From: Weissella halotolerans DSM 20190
Lineage (GTDB): Bacteria > Bacillota > Bacilli > Lactobacillales > Lactobacillaceae
NCBI RefSeq assembly: GCF_000420365.1
Contig: NZ_ATUU01000003.1
Span: 62,001 to 126,000 of the forward strand
Direction: 5' to 3'
DNA: 64,000 nucleotides
Position numbers and translations under genes: made by a program. Positions 36,871 to 45,181 of this stretch are shown piece after piece. A model generated the notes under the pieces. The model saw only the letters and a list, made by a program, of their open reading frames with translations. It was not told where the DNA came from and ran no database searches. Positions within the stretch are counted from its first letter, which is position 1. Each line of letters begins with the position of its first letter.

Positions 36871-36912
36871 AAAAGCAGCATAAGTTTGGTATGCTTAACT
36901 ATGTTGTTTTTT
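36871..36912 (+). terminator. Terminator abutting tRNA-Leu
   Basis: CAGCATA (36876-36882) pairs with TATGTTG (36900-36906), extended by A-rich/T-rich flanks, then TTTTTT up to 36912, one base before the tRNA. The loop contains TGGTATGCT, a possible extended -10 for the tRNA. Confidence 0.6.
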
Positions 36913-36996
36913 GCCGTTGTGGCGGAACTGGTAGACGCGCACCGTTCAGGTCGGTGTGAGAGCAATCTCATGCAGGTTCGATTCCTGTCAACGGCA
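36913..36996 (+). tRNA. tRNA-Leu (anticodon CAG)
   Basis: GCCGTTG pairs with CAACGGC, discriminator A. Anticodon stem CACCG/CGGTG holds the loop TTCAGGT, giving anticodon CAG for codon CUG. The long variable arm and GGTTCGATTCC T-loop are as expected for class II tRNA. CCA is not encoded. Confidence 0.95.
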
Positions 36997-37024
36997 TAAT
37001 GGAAAGTGTCAATCTTCATAGTAA

Positions 37025-37070
37025 AACTGTTATAAATGCTGTTAGAACGGCATTTATAACAGTTTTTTTT
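37025..37070 (+). terminator. Terminator of tRNA-Leu
   Basis: 15-bp perfect stem (37025-37039 with 37050-37064, AACTGTTATAAATGC and its complement), then a T-run. Confidence 0.9.
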
Positions 37071-37273
37071 TGCATAAAACCTAAAATATGCAAAAATCAT
37101 CATAATATAACACCATTTAACACTATCCTAAAAATAATTTACCCCAAATTTACCCCATTTTAGGCTTTAAATCAGGCAGTAGAAATAGGCGCTTAAACCG
37201 AGCTAAGTTTCCTTTGACCTTGATTAGGTACACTAGAATTAGTTTATAATCCGAAAAATGGAGGTTTTTAGCA
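37071..37273. other. AT-rich region after tRNA-Leu
   Basis: About 200 bases with no convincing gene. It holds a direct repeat of ATTTACCCC (37137-37156 region) that, on the minus strand, reads WGKFGVNYF and stop, reminiscent of tails of phage integrases, but the frame is open for only a dozen codons. The GNAT gene ribosome site GGAGG begins at about 37260. Confidence 0.4.
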
Positions 37274-37807
37274 GTGATAACCATTGAAACAGTATCAGAA
37301 CGGTACCAACAGGCTTGGCTTCAACTTTATCAAGAGGCCTTTCCAGCTTATGAGCGATTTGACTGGACTAAGTTAGATCAGTTGGCCAAAGAAAATATCA
37401 TTCAGTTACGAGCCCTGGTAGACCGGCAGACTGATCATTTAGTTGGGCTGGCTGTCCTAGTTGAACTTGCTAATGGTGGCGCTTATTTACTTTACTTTGC
37501 GATTGTTAAAGCGGGGCGTGGCCAAGGTCTTGGGGGACAGGCGATTACAAGCCTAAAGAAACAGTATCCGGCCGGTATCATTTTAGAGTGTGAAAAACGT
37601 GATGCTAGAGCGGAAAATGCAAACCAACGGGAGCGGCGCTATGCGTTTTATCTAGCGCATGGCTTTGAAGATACCCGTTATCTGGCGCATAACCAAGATG
37701 CAGATTTTCATCTGTTACGATCTGCAAAGCAGGTTATGATTGCAGATTATGTATGGGCGACAGAGCAGATCCAGTTACCAACCCAAATCAAGTCAGGCCT
37801 TAACTGA
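37274..37807 (+). CDS. GNAT family N-acetyltransferase
   Basis: A 177-residue acetyltransferase of the GNAT fold. The beta4-alpha3 acetyl-CoA region is YFAIVKAGRGQGLGGQAI near 76, with GRGQGLG the pyrophosphate-binding loop. Substrate unknown. The GTG start at 37274 follows GGAGG by 9 bases. The gene stands between tRNA-Leu and mecA and has no obvious partner. Confidence 0.82.
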   Translation: MITIETVSERYQQAWLQLYQEAFPAYERFDWTKLDQLAKENIIQLRALVDRQTDHLVGLAVLVELANGGAYLLYFAIVKAGRGQGLGGQAITSLKKQYPAGIILECEKRDARAENANQRERRYAFYLAHGFEDTRYLAHNQDADFHLLRSAKQVMIADYVWATEQIQLPTQIKSGLN

Positions 37808-37955
37808 GTTAGCACCTTGCTAGGACGGGACGATGCGAATGTTATAGAACACGCAGCCTTAAGCCATGGAAAATATTGTATCTAAGGCATCTTTCCCCTT
37901 AATGATATGTTACAATACTCTTAGTATTGTCATACTAGGAAGGGGGCCCATTAAT

Positions 37956-38714
37956 ATGGAGTTTGAACGTATTAATGAAGATACCATCAGAGTGGTGGTG
38001 ACGAATGATGATCTAGCTGACCATGGGATTTCAGTCGTTGATTTATTGGGCAACCAAGAGGAGATTGAGCGCTTTTTCTATAGTATCTTAGAAGAAGCAG
38101 ATGTTGATCACGAATTTATTAATAATGATGCCGTAACCTTCCAAGTTTTACCTTCAAAAAACGGGTTAGAATTATTCATTTCTAAAAACTTGGCAGATAA
38201 AGGGCAGATGGATACGATGTTAAATGCCATGTTGGGTCAACGTGATGCTAATGTGACGAATGACGATGTTTCTGATGAGTTGTTAGATCAATTGTTGGAT
38301 TATGATCAACCACAGCAGGGATCAACATCCACTTCGACTTTTGCAAAAGATAGTCAGGTGCCAAAGGAAGTGACACAACAAAATCAACAGAATGAGCCAA
38401 CGATAGATGTTCAGCCTAAAGGGCAAGAGAAACGTCAGTTACTGGTAAAATTTAAAGATTTCGAAAATGTCTTGCAACTAGCAAATACGTTGACGAGCGA
38501 CATTGGTGAGACAGCCCTAATTCGTTATCAAGCAGCCTATTATTTAGTCATCAATTTTGATGCCATCTTACTAACGGAGCAAGTGCAAAATATTACGGCA
38601 ATTGCCCGTGAGTATGGTGACGTTTCTGTGCTCTCTAGTGATCTTTTACGTGAGCATGGACAGGTGATTTTTAATACAGGAGCTTTAGCGGCCCTGCGTC
38701 ATTATTTTGACTGA
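37956..38714 (+). CDS. mecA: Adaptor protein MecA
   Basis: Adaptor that delivers substrates such as ComK/ComX to ClpCP for degradation and regulates competence. The 252 residues begin MEFERINEDTIRV, typical of MecA, have the acidic linker (about 105-155, Gln/Asn/Ser-rich) and a C-terminal ClpC-binding domain (LLVKFKDFENVLQLA onward). ATG 37956 follows AGGAAGGGGG; the longer upstream frame is not MecA-like. It is directly followed by a terminator and coiA, so two competence genes are adjacent. Confidence 0.93.
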   Translation: MEFERINEDTIRVVVTNDDLADHGISVVDLLGNQEEIERFFYSILEEADVDHEFINNDAVTFQVLPSKNGLELFISKNLADKGQMDTMLNAMLGQRDANVTNDDVSDELLDQLLDYDQPQQGSTSTSTFAKDSQVPKEVTQQNQQNEPTIDVQPKGQEKRQLLVKFKDFENVLQLANTLTSDIGETALIRYQAAYYLVINFDAILLTEQVQNITAIAREYGDVSVLSSDLLREHGQVIFNTGALAALRHYFD

Positions 38715-38730
38715 AGTTAGTTAGAACGTG

Positions 38731-38762
38731 AAGTACACATGGTAGACATGTGTACTTTTTTT
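38731..38762 (+). terminator. Terminator or attenuator between mecA and coiA
   Basis: AAGTACACATG / CATGTGTACTT with a GTAGA loop and a T-run. The coiA ATG lies only 24 bases further. Confidence 0.88.
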
Positions 38763-38785
38763 GTTATCAGGGGAGATTAGGGGTC

Positions 38786-39826
38786 ATGCTGATTGGCTAT
38801 GAATGGGAACGCGGTTTCCTGGTGCCTGCCAAGCAGGCTAAACTGGGAGTCCATTATTGTTGTCCTTATTGTGGGCAACCACTTAGGCTTAAACGTGGTT
38901 CTAAACGGGCAACGCATTTTGCTCACCAGCAGACTTGCACCTGGTCTGCGAAGGGGGAATCGCAAGAACACTTAGCTGGCAAGCAGGTCTTAGCTCAAGT
39001 ATTTCAAGATCAGGGTTGGCAGGTAACACTTGAAGAACCGTTGTTTATGCTTCAACAACGAGCCGATTTAACGCTCAGACGGGGACTAAGTCAAGTCATA
39101 GTGGAATATCAGTGTGCTAATCTGTCGACAGAGGAAGTTCAAAGACGGCAAGCGGGTTATCGAGCAGCGGGTTTCGCCGTCTTTTGGGTGTTGGGAAATC
39201 GTTATCAAAAGTTAACGGCTAACCGGTTGTGTTGCTTTTTGAGTCACGAAGATCAGCACTTTGTAACGTATCATTTAATAAGAACTAGTAAAAAATTGGT
39301 TCAAAGAAGACAACCATTAATAGCGTTTGAACCACTCAGGATAAAGTCTAGGCCCGCTTTATTAAAGGAGCTAAATCAGATTCAACAATCGCTCATGCGA
39401 CAACTACCGGAGATGAAGCAAATCCAATCCCAGCTTTACCAGCAGGGGTATCATGCTGCTCTTTTGCCCTGGATGTGTCATTTGCCTTACAAAACAATTG
39501 GGATGCGCAAACCAGCGTGGTATTTAGCTGCTCAAATACTAATACAGTTAAAGTCTGGCCCTTGCAGCACCCAGAACTTGGTAACCCTGCTTGATATAGA
39601 TGCTAATTGGTATGCTTTTGGCCTTTTGGAACGGCGACTTTGGATTAGTGAGCCTTGGTTAAAGTATGTTTTAACGTTGTGGCAACGGTTAGCACTGGTT
39701 AAACGGATAGCAAATGAGAACTGGATATTAACCGGCAGGGGTAATCAGTACCAACATTTGACCAAAAAACAGATTGATTTACAGCAAAATTACGTACAAT
39801 GGCGACGACAAGTGGTAGAATACTAG
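38786..39826 (+). CDS. coiA: Competence protein CoiA
   Basis: Competence-induced protein required for transformation in streptococci and lactobacilli, thought to act on incoming DNA. The 346 residues have an N-terminal zinc-like region (CCPYCGQPLRLKRGSKRATHFAH, about 28-51) followed by a nuclease-like domain with EEPLFMLQQRADLTLRRG and EYQCANL resembling the D/E-xK nuclease core. ATG 38786 after AGGGGTC is chosen. The only space between it and the mecA terminator is the ribosome site, so no independent promoter fits. Confidence 0.9.
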   Translation: MLIGYEWERGFLVPAKQAKLGVHYCCPYCGQPLRLKRGSKRATHFAHQQTCTWSAKGESQEHLAGKQVLAQVFQDQGWQVTLEEPLFMLQQRADLTLRRGLSQVIVEYQCANLSTEEVQRRQAGYRAAGFAVFWVLGNRYQKLTANRLCCFLSHEDQHFVTYHLIRTSKKLVQRRQPLIAFEPLRIKSRPALLKELNQIQQSLMRQLPEMKQIQSQLYQQGYHAALLPWMCHLPYKTIGMRKPAWYLAAQILIQLKSGPCSTQNLVTLLDIDANWYAFGLLERRLWISEPWLKYVLTLWQRLALVKRIANENWILTGRGNQYQHLTKKQIDLQQNYVQWRRQVVEY

Positions 39827-39875
39827 ACAATAACTGATGAACTGTAAGTTTTTTGGATAAACGGGAGGACGGCAA

Positions 39876-41687
39876 ATGGCTAAAACATTACCAACAAGAG
39901 CAGAATTACCCCTTGGGTTAACTTGGGATTTAACAACCATTTTTGCTGATGATCAAGCTTGGCAAACTGCATTTACTGAAATTGAAGAGCGACTATCATT
40001 AGCTGATGCGATGGCAGAGCATGTTACTGATTCGGCAAGTTCTTTTTATGAAGCCTTGCAGTTTGGGTTGAACTTGATGCGGGACTTGGAGAAGGTCTAT
40101 GTGTATGCTTCAATGAAACACGATCAGGACACGAATAATAGTTTTTACCAAGGCTTAGTGAGTCAGGCTGAAGCATTAGCGGCCCGGGTAGCAGCTGCAA
40201 TCGCCTTTTTTGATCCAGCTGTGCTTAGTCTAAGTCCAGAGCAATTAGCTAATTTTTATGAGCAAGAACCAAAATTGGTGGCCTACCGCCATTATTTGGA
40301 TGAAATTTTAACGCAACGTGGGCATGTTTTACCTGCTGACCAGGAACAATTGTTGGCGGCAGCGGGGGATGTTTTTGGGACGGCCGAACGTGCTTTTGGC
40401 ATGTTAGACAACGCCGATATCAAATTTGGTACTGTAGTCAACGATGATGGGGAAGAAGAGCAGTTATCAAATGGTGTCTATGCGCGCTTATTAGAATCGC
40501 CTAACCAAGCGGTACGTAAGGAAACCTTTCAAACTTTCTATCAGCCCTACCTCGATTTTGAAAATACCTTTGCATCATTACTAGCTAGTCATGTGAAGGG
40601 CCACAACTTCATGGCACAGGCCCATCATTATACATCCGCCCGCCAGGCAGCCTTAGCCAATAACCAAATTCCAGAAGCAGTTTATGATACGCTGATAGCT
40701 GAGGTGCATCAGGCCTTACCTTTGTTACATCGCTATGTTGCCTTACGTAAACGGTTATTAGGATTGCCTGCTTTGCATTCATATGATTTGTACACCCCTA
40801 TTCTGGGAACACCGGATTATGAGATTGACTATGAAGGGGCTAAGGCTGAAGCACTGGCTGCACTGGCACCGCTAGGCGATGACTATTTAGCGGTTGTCAA
40901 TCAGGCGTTTGATCAACGTTGGATAGATGTGCCCGAAAATCAGGGAAAGCGGACGGGTGCTTATTCTGGTGGTTCCTATGACACTAATCCATTCATTCTA
41001 TTAAACTGGGTAGATAACATGAATAATTTATATACTTTAGTTCATGAAACTGGTCATAGTGTTCATAGTTACTTTACTAGGGCAAGTCAACCTTATCAGT
41101 ATGGTGATTACCCAATATTTTTGGCCGAAATTGCTTCAACCACTAATGAAAATTTGTTAACCGATTACTTGCTAAAACAAATTGATGAGCCCGCCTTACG
41201 AGCGTATGTTTTGAATCAATATTTGGATGGTGTCAAAGGGACTCTCTTTAGGCAAACGCAATTTGCTGAATTTGAGTGGTGGATGCACCAACAGGCTGCC
41301 GCTGGACAGTCCTTGACGGCTTCAGTTTTGGATGATTATTATGGTCAGCTAAATCAACGCTATTATGGACCTGCATTGACGGTTGATCCTGAAATTAGCC
41401 ATGAATGGGAACGCATCCCACATTTTTATTATAATTTCTATGTTTACCAATACAGTACTGGTTTTGCGGCGGCGACAGCTTTAGCCGAAAAAATCTTAAA
41501 TGAAGGCCAGCCAGCCGTTCAAGCCTACAAAGATTATCTAAAGACCGGCTCAGCGGATTATCCAATTGAGGTGATGCGCAAAGCAGGTGTTGATATGACA
41601 CAACCAAATTATTTGCGTGCTACCTTTAGTCTCTTTGAGCAACGACTGGATGAGTTTGAGTCTTTGGTTAAGCAACTAGAAGATTAG
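39876..41687 (+). CDS. pepF: Oligoendopeptidase F
   Basis: Cytosolic zinc peptidase cleaving peptides of about 7-17 residues, used in nitrogen nutrition and turnover. The 603-residue M3B enzyme has the zinc motif HETGH (His390, Glu391, His394) within VHETGHSVHSYF, and the third ligand Glu in the following EIASTTNE helix (about 418). Length is normal. GGGAGG precedes the ATG. It commonly follows coiA in Lactobacillales. Confidence 0.96.
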   Translation: MAKTLPTRAELPLGLTWDLTTIFADDQAWQTAFTEIEERLSLADAMAEHVTDSASSFYEALQFGLNLMRDLEKVYVYASMKHDQDTNNSFYQGLVSQAEALAARVAAAIAFFDPAVLSLSPEQLANFYEQEPKLVAYRHYLDEILTQRGHVLPADQEQLLAAAGDVFGTAERAFGMLDNADIKFGTVVNDDGEEEQLSNGVYARLLESPNQAVRKETFQTFYQPYLDFENTFASLLASHVKGHNFMAQAHHYTSARQAALANNQIPEAVYDTLIAEVHQALPLLHRYVALRKRLLGLPALHSYDLYTPILGTPDYEIDYEGAKAEALAALAPLGDDYLAVVNQAFDQRWIDVPENQGKRTGAYSGGSYDTNPFILLNWVDNMNNLYTLVHETGHSVHSYFTRASQPYQYGDYPIFLAEIASTTNENLLTDYLLKQIDEPALRAYVLNQYLDGVKGTLFRQTQFAEFEWWMHQQAAAGQSLTASVLDDYYGQLNQRYYGPALTVDPEISHEWERIPHFYYNFYVYQYSTGFAAATALAEKILNEGQPAVQAYKDYLKTGSADYPIEVMRKAGVDMTQPNYLRATFSLFEQRLDEFESLVKQLED

Positions 41688-41749
41688 GTAAACGTTGAAA
41701 GCCCCATCCAAAACAGGTAGAATTAACTTAACAAAGAGGATGGAGGAAG

Positions 41750-42121
41750 ATGATGATGACAGCAGGTGCTATCGCATGGTTAATTATCGCCATTGCCATA
41801 TTATTAGTATTGGGAGCAATGGCTTGGTTACTTTTTCAGATTACGCAACCGCTTAAAAATGTATTGCGTGATGTAGATATTATCGCTCGTGAGACGGATG
41901 ATATTATGGCCAATACCAATACTTTACTAGAAGATGTTAATAGCAAGGTGGCTGTGTTGGATCCTGCTGTACAAGCAGTTGCTGATTTAGGGACGTCACT
42001 GTCGGACTTAAATGTAGCGACCAAGGATTTAACGGGGCACATCAAGCAGCGCGGGGCTTCAAAGACAGCCAGTGCCTTTTCAGTGGCTAATAGCCTGCGT
42101 AAACATCGTAAACAAAAGTAA
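41750..42121 (+). CDS. DUF948 family membrane-anchored protein (YtxG-like)
   Basis: A 123-residue protein with an N-terminal hydrophobic helix (about 8-30) followed by a helical region rich in Asp, Thr and Val (RDVDIIARETDDIMANTNTLLEDV). This pattern matches DUF948 proteins, which pair with YtxH-type stress proteins. ATG 41750 follows GGAGGAAG, though ATGATGATG gives three adjacent choices. Function unknown; it precedes another helical envelope-associated gene. Confidence 0.75.
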   Translation: MMMTAGAIAWLIIAIAILLVLGAMAWLLFQITQPLKNVLRDVDIIARETDDIMANTNTLLEDVNSKVAVLDPAVQAVADLGTSLSDLNVATKDLTGHIKQRGASKTASAFSVANSLRKHRKQK

Positions 42122-42167
42122 GGTCATTGGAATAGTCTGAATACCTGAATCAAGGGAGGAAGTTGAC

Positions 42168-42767
42168 ATGGCAAAAGGAATTTTAAAGGGAATTGTTGTT
42201 GGTGGCTTGGCTGCCGCTGTTGGATATGTAGGTTACAAGCGCCTCTCCGTTGAACAACGGGCCCGCCTTGATCAAAGTGTTGATCAAGCAACTGATACCT
42301 TGCATGACCGGGTAGTGGATGCTCAGTATGCAATGAATGATGCAGTGGCCTTGGTACGCGAAAAGGCCGATGAAGCGCTAACTAAGTTACAGTTAGATGA
42401 TCGAGTAAGTCGTTTGGTTGATGAGGCCGCACGTACCAGTCAGGATGTTCAACAACGGGCTGGTGACTTATTGCATGAAGTGAAAGCTAAGACGACTGAC
42501 TTTCGTGAAGATGCCGTTTTAGCCAAGGATGAAGCGCAAGCTGATATCCTAATCAAGGAAGCGGATTTAGCTGATACGATTGAACACGGCTTGCAGGCAC
42601 AATCAGAAACGAAGGTCGCTCACTTAGTTGATGACCAAGATGCCATGTTGAAGCAGGCAGCCGCAAAACAGGTTGCTTCATTAGCGGCTAGTGGTAAGAC
42701 AGGTTTAGCTGCTAGTGACCAGGCTGGTTTGGCGGCAAGCGATCAGATTGGTTTATCAGAAAAGTAG
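42168..42767 (+). CDS. YtxH-like helical membrane-associated protein
   Basis: A 199-residue, mostly helical, charged protein with an N-terminal hydrophobic segment (KGIVVGGLAAAVGYVGY) typical of YtxH-like general stress proteins and a long helix with repeats of RxxVDxA and Asp-rich sequence. The C-terminus has a GLAASDQ short repeat (about 180-197). GGGAGG precedes the ATG. It lies 46 bases after the DUF948 gene. Function unknown. Confidence 0.65.
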   Translation: MAKGILKGIVVGGLAAAVGYVGYKRLSVEQRARLDQSVDQATDTLHDRVVDAQYAMNDAVALVREKADEALTKLQLDDRVSRLVDEAARTSQDVQQRAGDLLHEVKAKTTDFREDAVLAKDEAQADILIKEADLADTIEHGLQAQSETKVAHLVDDQDAMLKQAAAKQVASLAASGKTGLAASDQAGLAASDQIGLSEK

Positions 42768-42772
42768 AATAA

Positions 42773-42817
42773 GACATAAAAAAAGCAGGTGCATCGCACC
42801 TGCTTTTTTTATGTCTT
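42773..42817. terminator. Bidirectional terminator, 21-bp perfect arms
   Basis: Perfect 21-base inverted repeat (42773-42793 and 42797-42817) with a 3-base ATC loop; the inner GCAGGTGC / GCACCTGC stem is flanked by A7/T7. It separates the YtxH-like gene from the convergent pepQ. Confidence 0.93.
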
Positions 42818-42829
42818 TGTTGTAAAGGC

Positions 42830-43930
42830 CTAATCAATAATTTGGAGTGCCTTACTCGTGTGGGTCATTGACTCGGCCCCTTGATTAGTTAGGACAATTG
42901 AATCTTCAATTCGAATACCTAAGTCTCCAGGAATATAGATGCCAGGTTCAATTGAAAAGGCCATGCCAGGTTCTAAGATTAAAGGATTATCCGGTGCAAT
43001 TTGAATCGATTCGTGCACGGATGAACCTAATCCATGTCCAAGCCGGTGGACAAAATATTCTCCATAGCCAGCGTCGGTGATAATATCATGGGCAATGGCA
43101 TCTAATTCACCGGCTGTCATGCCGGGCTTAACCGCATCCTGAGCTGCTAATTGGGCGGTTAGAACAACATCATAAACTTCCCGCTGATGATCTGAGACGG
43201 ACTGATAGGCAACCGTACGTGTTGCATCTGATACATATCCATCAAAAATAGTACCCAGATCAAAGAGCGCCAAGTCGCCTGGGGCTAATGTTGTTTGTCC
43301 GGTAGCTCCATGTGGTTCGGCCGCATGCTGGCCGAATTGGATGAGAGTCTCAAAGGACATACCGGCAACGCCAGCAGACTTAAGCTGATATTCAAGCTCG
43401 GCCATTACTTCACGCTCCGTTTTACCAGCAGCTAAGGCGGCAAATCCAAGGGCAAAGGCTCGATCAGCATCGCGACCGGCCTGACGCATCTTTTCAATTT
43501 CAGCAGGCGTTTTAATTAAACGCATTTGTTCAATAAGTGGTGTTAGATTGGCCACAAAGTTTAGTCCAGGTAGATTTTGTTTTAGGGCTTCTGCATGACT
43601 AAGGGTCAAGTTACCCTTTTCAACAGCAAAACGTTCCACCCGCTTGCTGCTTGCTTTAACATGCTCTGCGATGAGAGCAAATGGATCTTGGGCATCTTGA
43701 TAGCCATAGACAGGATAAGGCCAACCAGTTTCTTTAATGGCTGCTACCTCTAAAGCTGGTGCAAAAATGAAGGGATCCGCTTGTGGGAAAATAAAGAGAG
43801 CTAAGATACGCTCAATTGGATCAGATTCAAAGCCAGTTAAATAAGCAATTGAGTGGTAATCAGACAGGTAAGCCCCATCTAATTCCTGTGTATTTAGCCA
43901 GGTTTGAATGTCTTGAATATGGTTTGTCAT
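42830..43930 (-). CDS. pepQ: Xaa-Pro dipeptidase PepQ
   Basis: Metallopeptidase (M24B) that cleaves dipeptides with C-terminal proline. The 366 residues contain the two-metal ligands: Asp in DLGTIFDGYVSDATRT, His in HRLGHGLGSSVHE, Glu in EPGMAFSIEPGIY and Glu in IRIEDSI. AAGGAGC lies before the minus-strand ATG. It is divergent from ccpA across a 200-base region holding cre boxes, the classical pepQ-ccpA arrangement of lactobacilli. Confidence 0.95.
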   Translation of the reverse strand: MTNHIQDIQTWLNTQELDGAYLSDYHSIAYLTGFESDPIERILALFIFPQADPFIFAPALEVAAIKETGWPYPVYGYQDAQDPFALIAEHVKASSKRVERFAVEKGNLTLSHAEALKQNLPGLNFVANLTPLIEQMRLIKTPAEIEKMRQAGRDADRAFALGFAALAAGKTEREVMAELEYQLKSAGVAGMSFETLIQFGQHAAEPHGATGQTTLAPGDLALFDLGTIFDGYVSDATRTVAYQSVSDHQREVYDVVLTAQLAAQDAVKPGMTAGELDAIAHDIITDAGYGEYFVHRLGHGLGSSVHESIQIAPDNPLILEPGMAFSIEPGIYIPGDLGIRIEDSIVLTNQGAESMTHTSKALQIID

Positions 43931-43969
43931 CCGAAAAAAGCTCCTTTTTAAATGTTATCTTAGTCCTAT

Positions 43970-43983
43970 TGTACACGGTTTCA
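43970..43983. promoter_or_regulatory. cre-like site near pepQ
   Basis: TGTACACGGTTTCA, one mismatch from the CcpA consensus TGWAANCGNTNWCA, 40 bases upstream of the pepQ start. Confidence 0.55.
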
Positions 43984-44054
43984 AAAAAATATGACATATC
44001 AACTCACTTTATGCTAAAATAAAAATTTGTGTTGTGAAAATTCTTGTGAAAACA

Positions 44055-44063
44055 TGTTACAAT
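44055..44063 (+). promoter_or_regulatory. Extended -10 promoter of ccpA
   Basis: TGTTACAAT (TG at 44055-44056, TACAAT 44058-44063). TTGTGA at 44032-44037 is 20 bases upstream, wide for a -35. The near-perfect cre at 44069 begins about where transcription would start. Confidence 0.6.
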
Positions 44064-44068
44064 GGTTC

Positions 44069-44082
44069 TGTAACCGTTTACA
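44069..44082. promoter_or_regulatory. cre site for CcpA autoregulation
   Basis: TGTAACCGTTTACA fits the consensus TGWAANCGNTNWCA at every defined position. It lies 5 bases after the -10 of ccpA, where binding would block initiation, so negative autoregulation is likely. Confidence 0.85.
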
Positions 44083-44129
44083 ATTTAAAAAGACCTATGA
44101 TTGACTAACAAACTGATGGGGTAAAGACA

Positions 44130-45131
44130 ATGGAAAAACAAGCAGTAACAATTTATGATGTTGCCCGCGAGGCAGGCGTTTCAATGGCCACCGTGTCTCG
44201 GGTAGTGAATGGAAATGCCAATGTAAAACCCGCTACTAAAGAAAAAGTGCAAGCAGTTATTGATAAGCTAAATTATCGACCAAATGCGATTGCGCGGGGG
44301 TTAGCTTCACGAAAAACAACAACGGTCGGACTGGTTGTGCCAGATATTACTAATCAATATTTTGCTGAATTGGCCCGTGGAATTGATGATGTTGCCAAGA
44401 TGTATAACTATCAAATCATTTTAGCCGGAGCTGATGAAAGTAATCAGGAAGGTGCCGAAGTGTTAGATAATTTGCTAGGTAAGCAAGTAGATGGCATTAT
44501 TTTCATTGGTAATCAGCTTTCAGATAAAGTCCGTGAGCGCTTAGCTTCAGTTGATATGCCAACGGTGTTTGCCGGTTCGATTGATCGGCAGGGGACTGAC
44601 CCTTCAGTAAACATTAACTATCAACAAGCATTTAAAGAAGCAACAGATATTTTAGTTAAACATGGTCACCAACGGATCGCCTTTATTTCGGGTAGTTTAA
44701 ACCATGTTATTAATCAGGAACATAAATTAGCAGGCTACCAGCAAGCCTTAGTGGATGCTGGCTTACCCCTTGATAAGGCCTTGGTATTTCAAGGCGATTA
44801 CAGTTATCAGTCAGGTTATGCCATGACCAACCAATTAAGAGCAAGCAAGGCTACTGCCGCGATTGTTGTGAATGATGAGATGGCGGCTGGTTTATTGAAT
44901 GGATTGACTGACAGTGGGGTACAGGTTCCAGCTGACTTTGAAGTGATTACAAGTAATAGTTCCAAATTAACGGAAATGACGCGACCACAATTATCGACAA
45001 TTACGCAACCTATTTATGATATTGGTGCTGTATCAATGCGAGCATTGACAAAATTGTTAGCACATGAACCTTTAGATGACGACCAAGTCACCTTGGCCCA
45101 TGGCTTTTCTAAGCGGGGAACAACGCGCTAA
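44130..45131 (+). CDS. ccpA: Catabolite control protein A
   Basis: LacI-family master regulator of carbon catabolite control, activated by HPr(Ser-P). The 333 residues have the N-terminal helix-turn-helix (TIYDVAREAGVSMATVSRVV, 7-26), hinge helix, and a periplasmic-binding-like effector domain (VGLVVPDITNQYFAELARGI onward). Length is standard. Weak AAAGACA precedes the ATG at 44130. Its own promoter carries cre sites shared with divergent pepQ. Confidence 0.96.
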   Translation: MEKQAVTIYDVAREAGVSMATVSRVVNGNANVKPATKEKVQAVIDKLNYRPNAIARGLASRKTTTVGLVVPDITNQYFAELARGIDDVAKMYNYQIILAGADESNQEGAEVLDNLLGKQVDGIIFIGNQLSDKVRERLASVDMPTVFAGSIDRQGTDPSVNINYQQAFKEATDILVKHGHQRIAFISGSLNHVINQEHKLAGYQQALVDAGLPLDKALVFQGDYSYQSGYAMTNQLRASKATAAIVVNDEMAAGLLNGLTDSGVQVPADFEVITSNSSKLTEMTRPQLSTITQPIYDIGAVSMRALTKLLAHEPLDDDQVTLAHGFSKRGTTR

Positions 45132-45175
45132 ACAAAAAAGGAACACCTTGACTCAAGGTGTTCCTTTTTTGTTTA
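45129..45175. terminator. Bidirectional terminator, 23-bp perfect arms
   Basis: Perfect dyad centred at 45152 (arms 45129-45151 and 45153-45175), including AAAAAAGGAACACCTTG and complement; it overlaps the ccpA stop codon and serves both ccpA and the minus-strand tRNA-Ser. Confidence 0.92.
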
Positions 45176-45181
45176 AAGATA

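Noticed and set aside
38750-38785. Longer coiA start at 38750
   Set aside because: It begins inside the mecA terminator and lacks a ribosome site; ATG 38786 has one.
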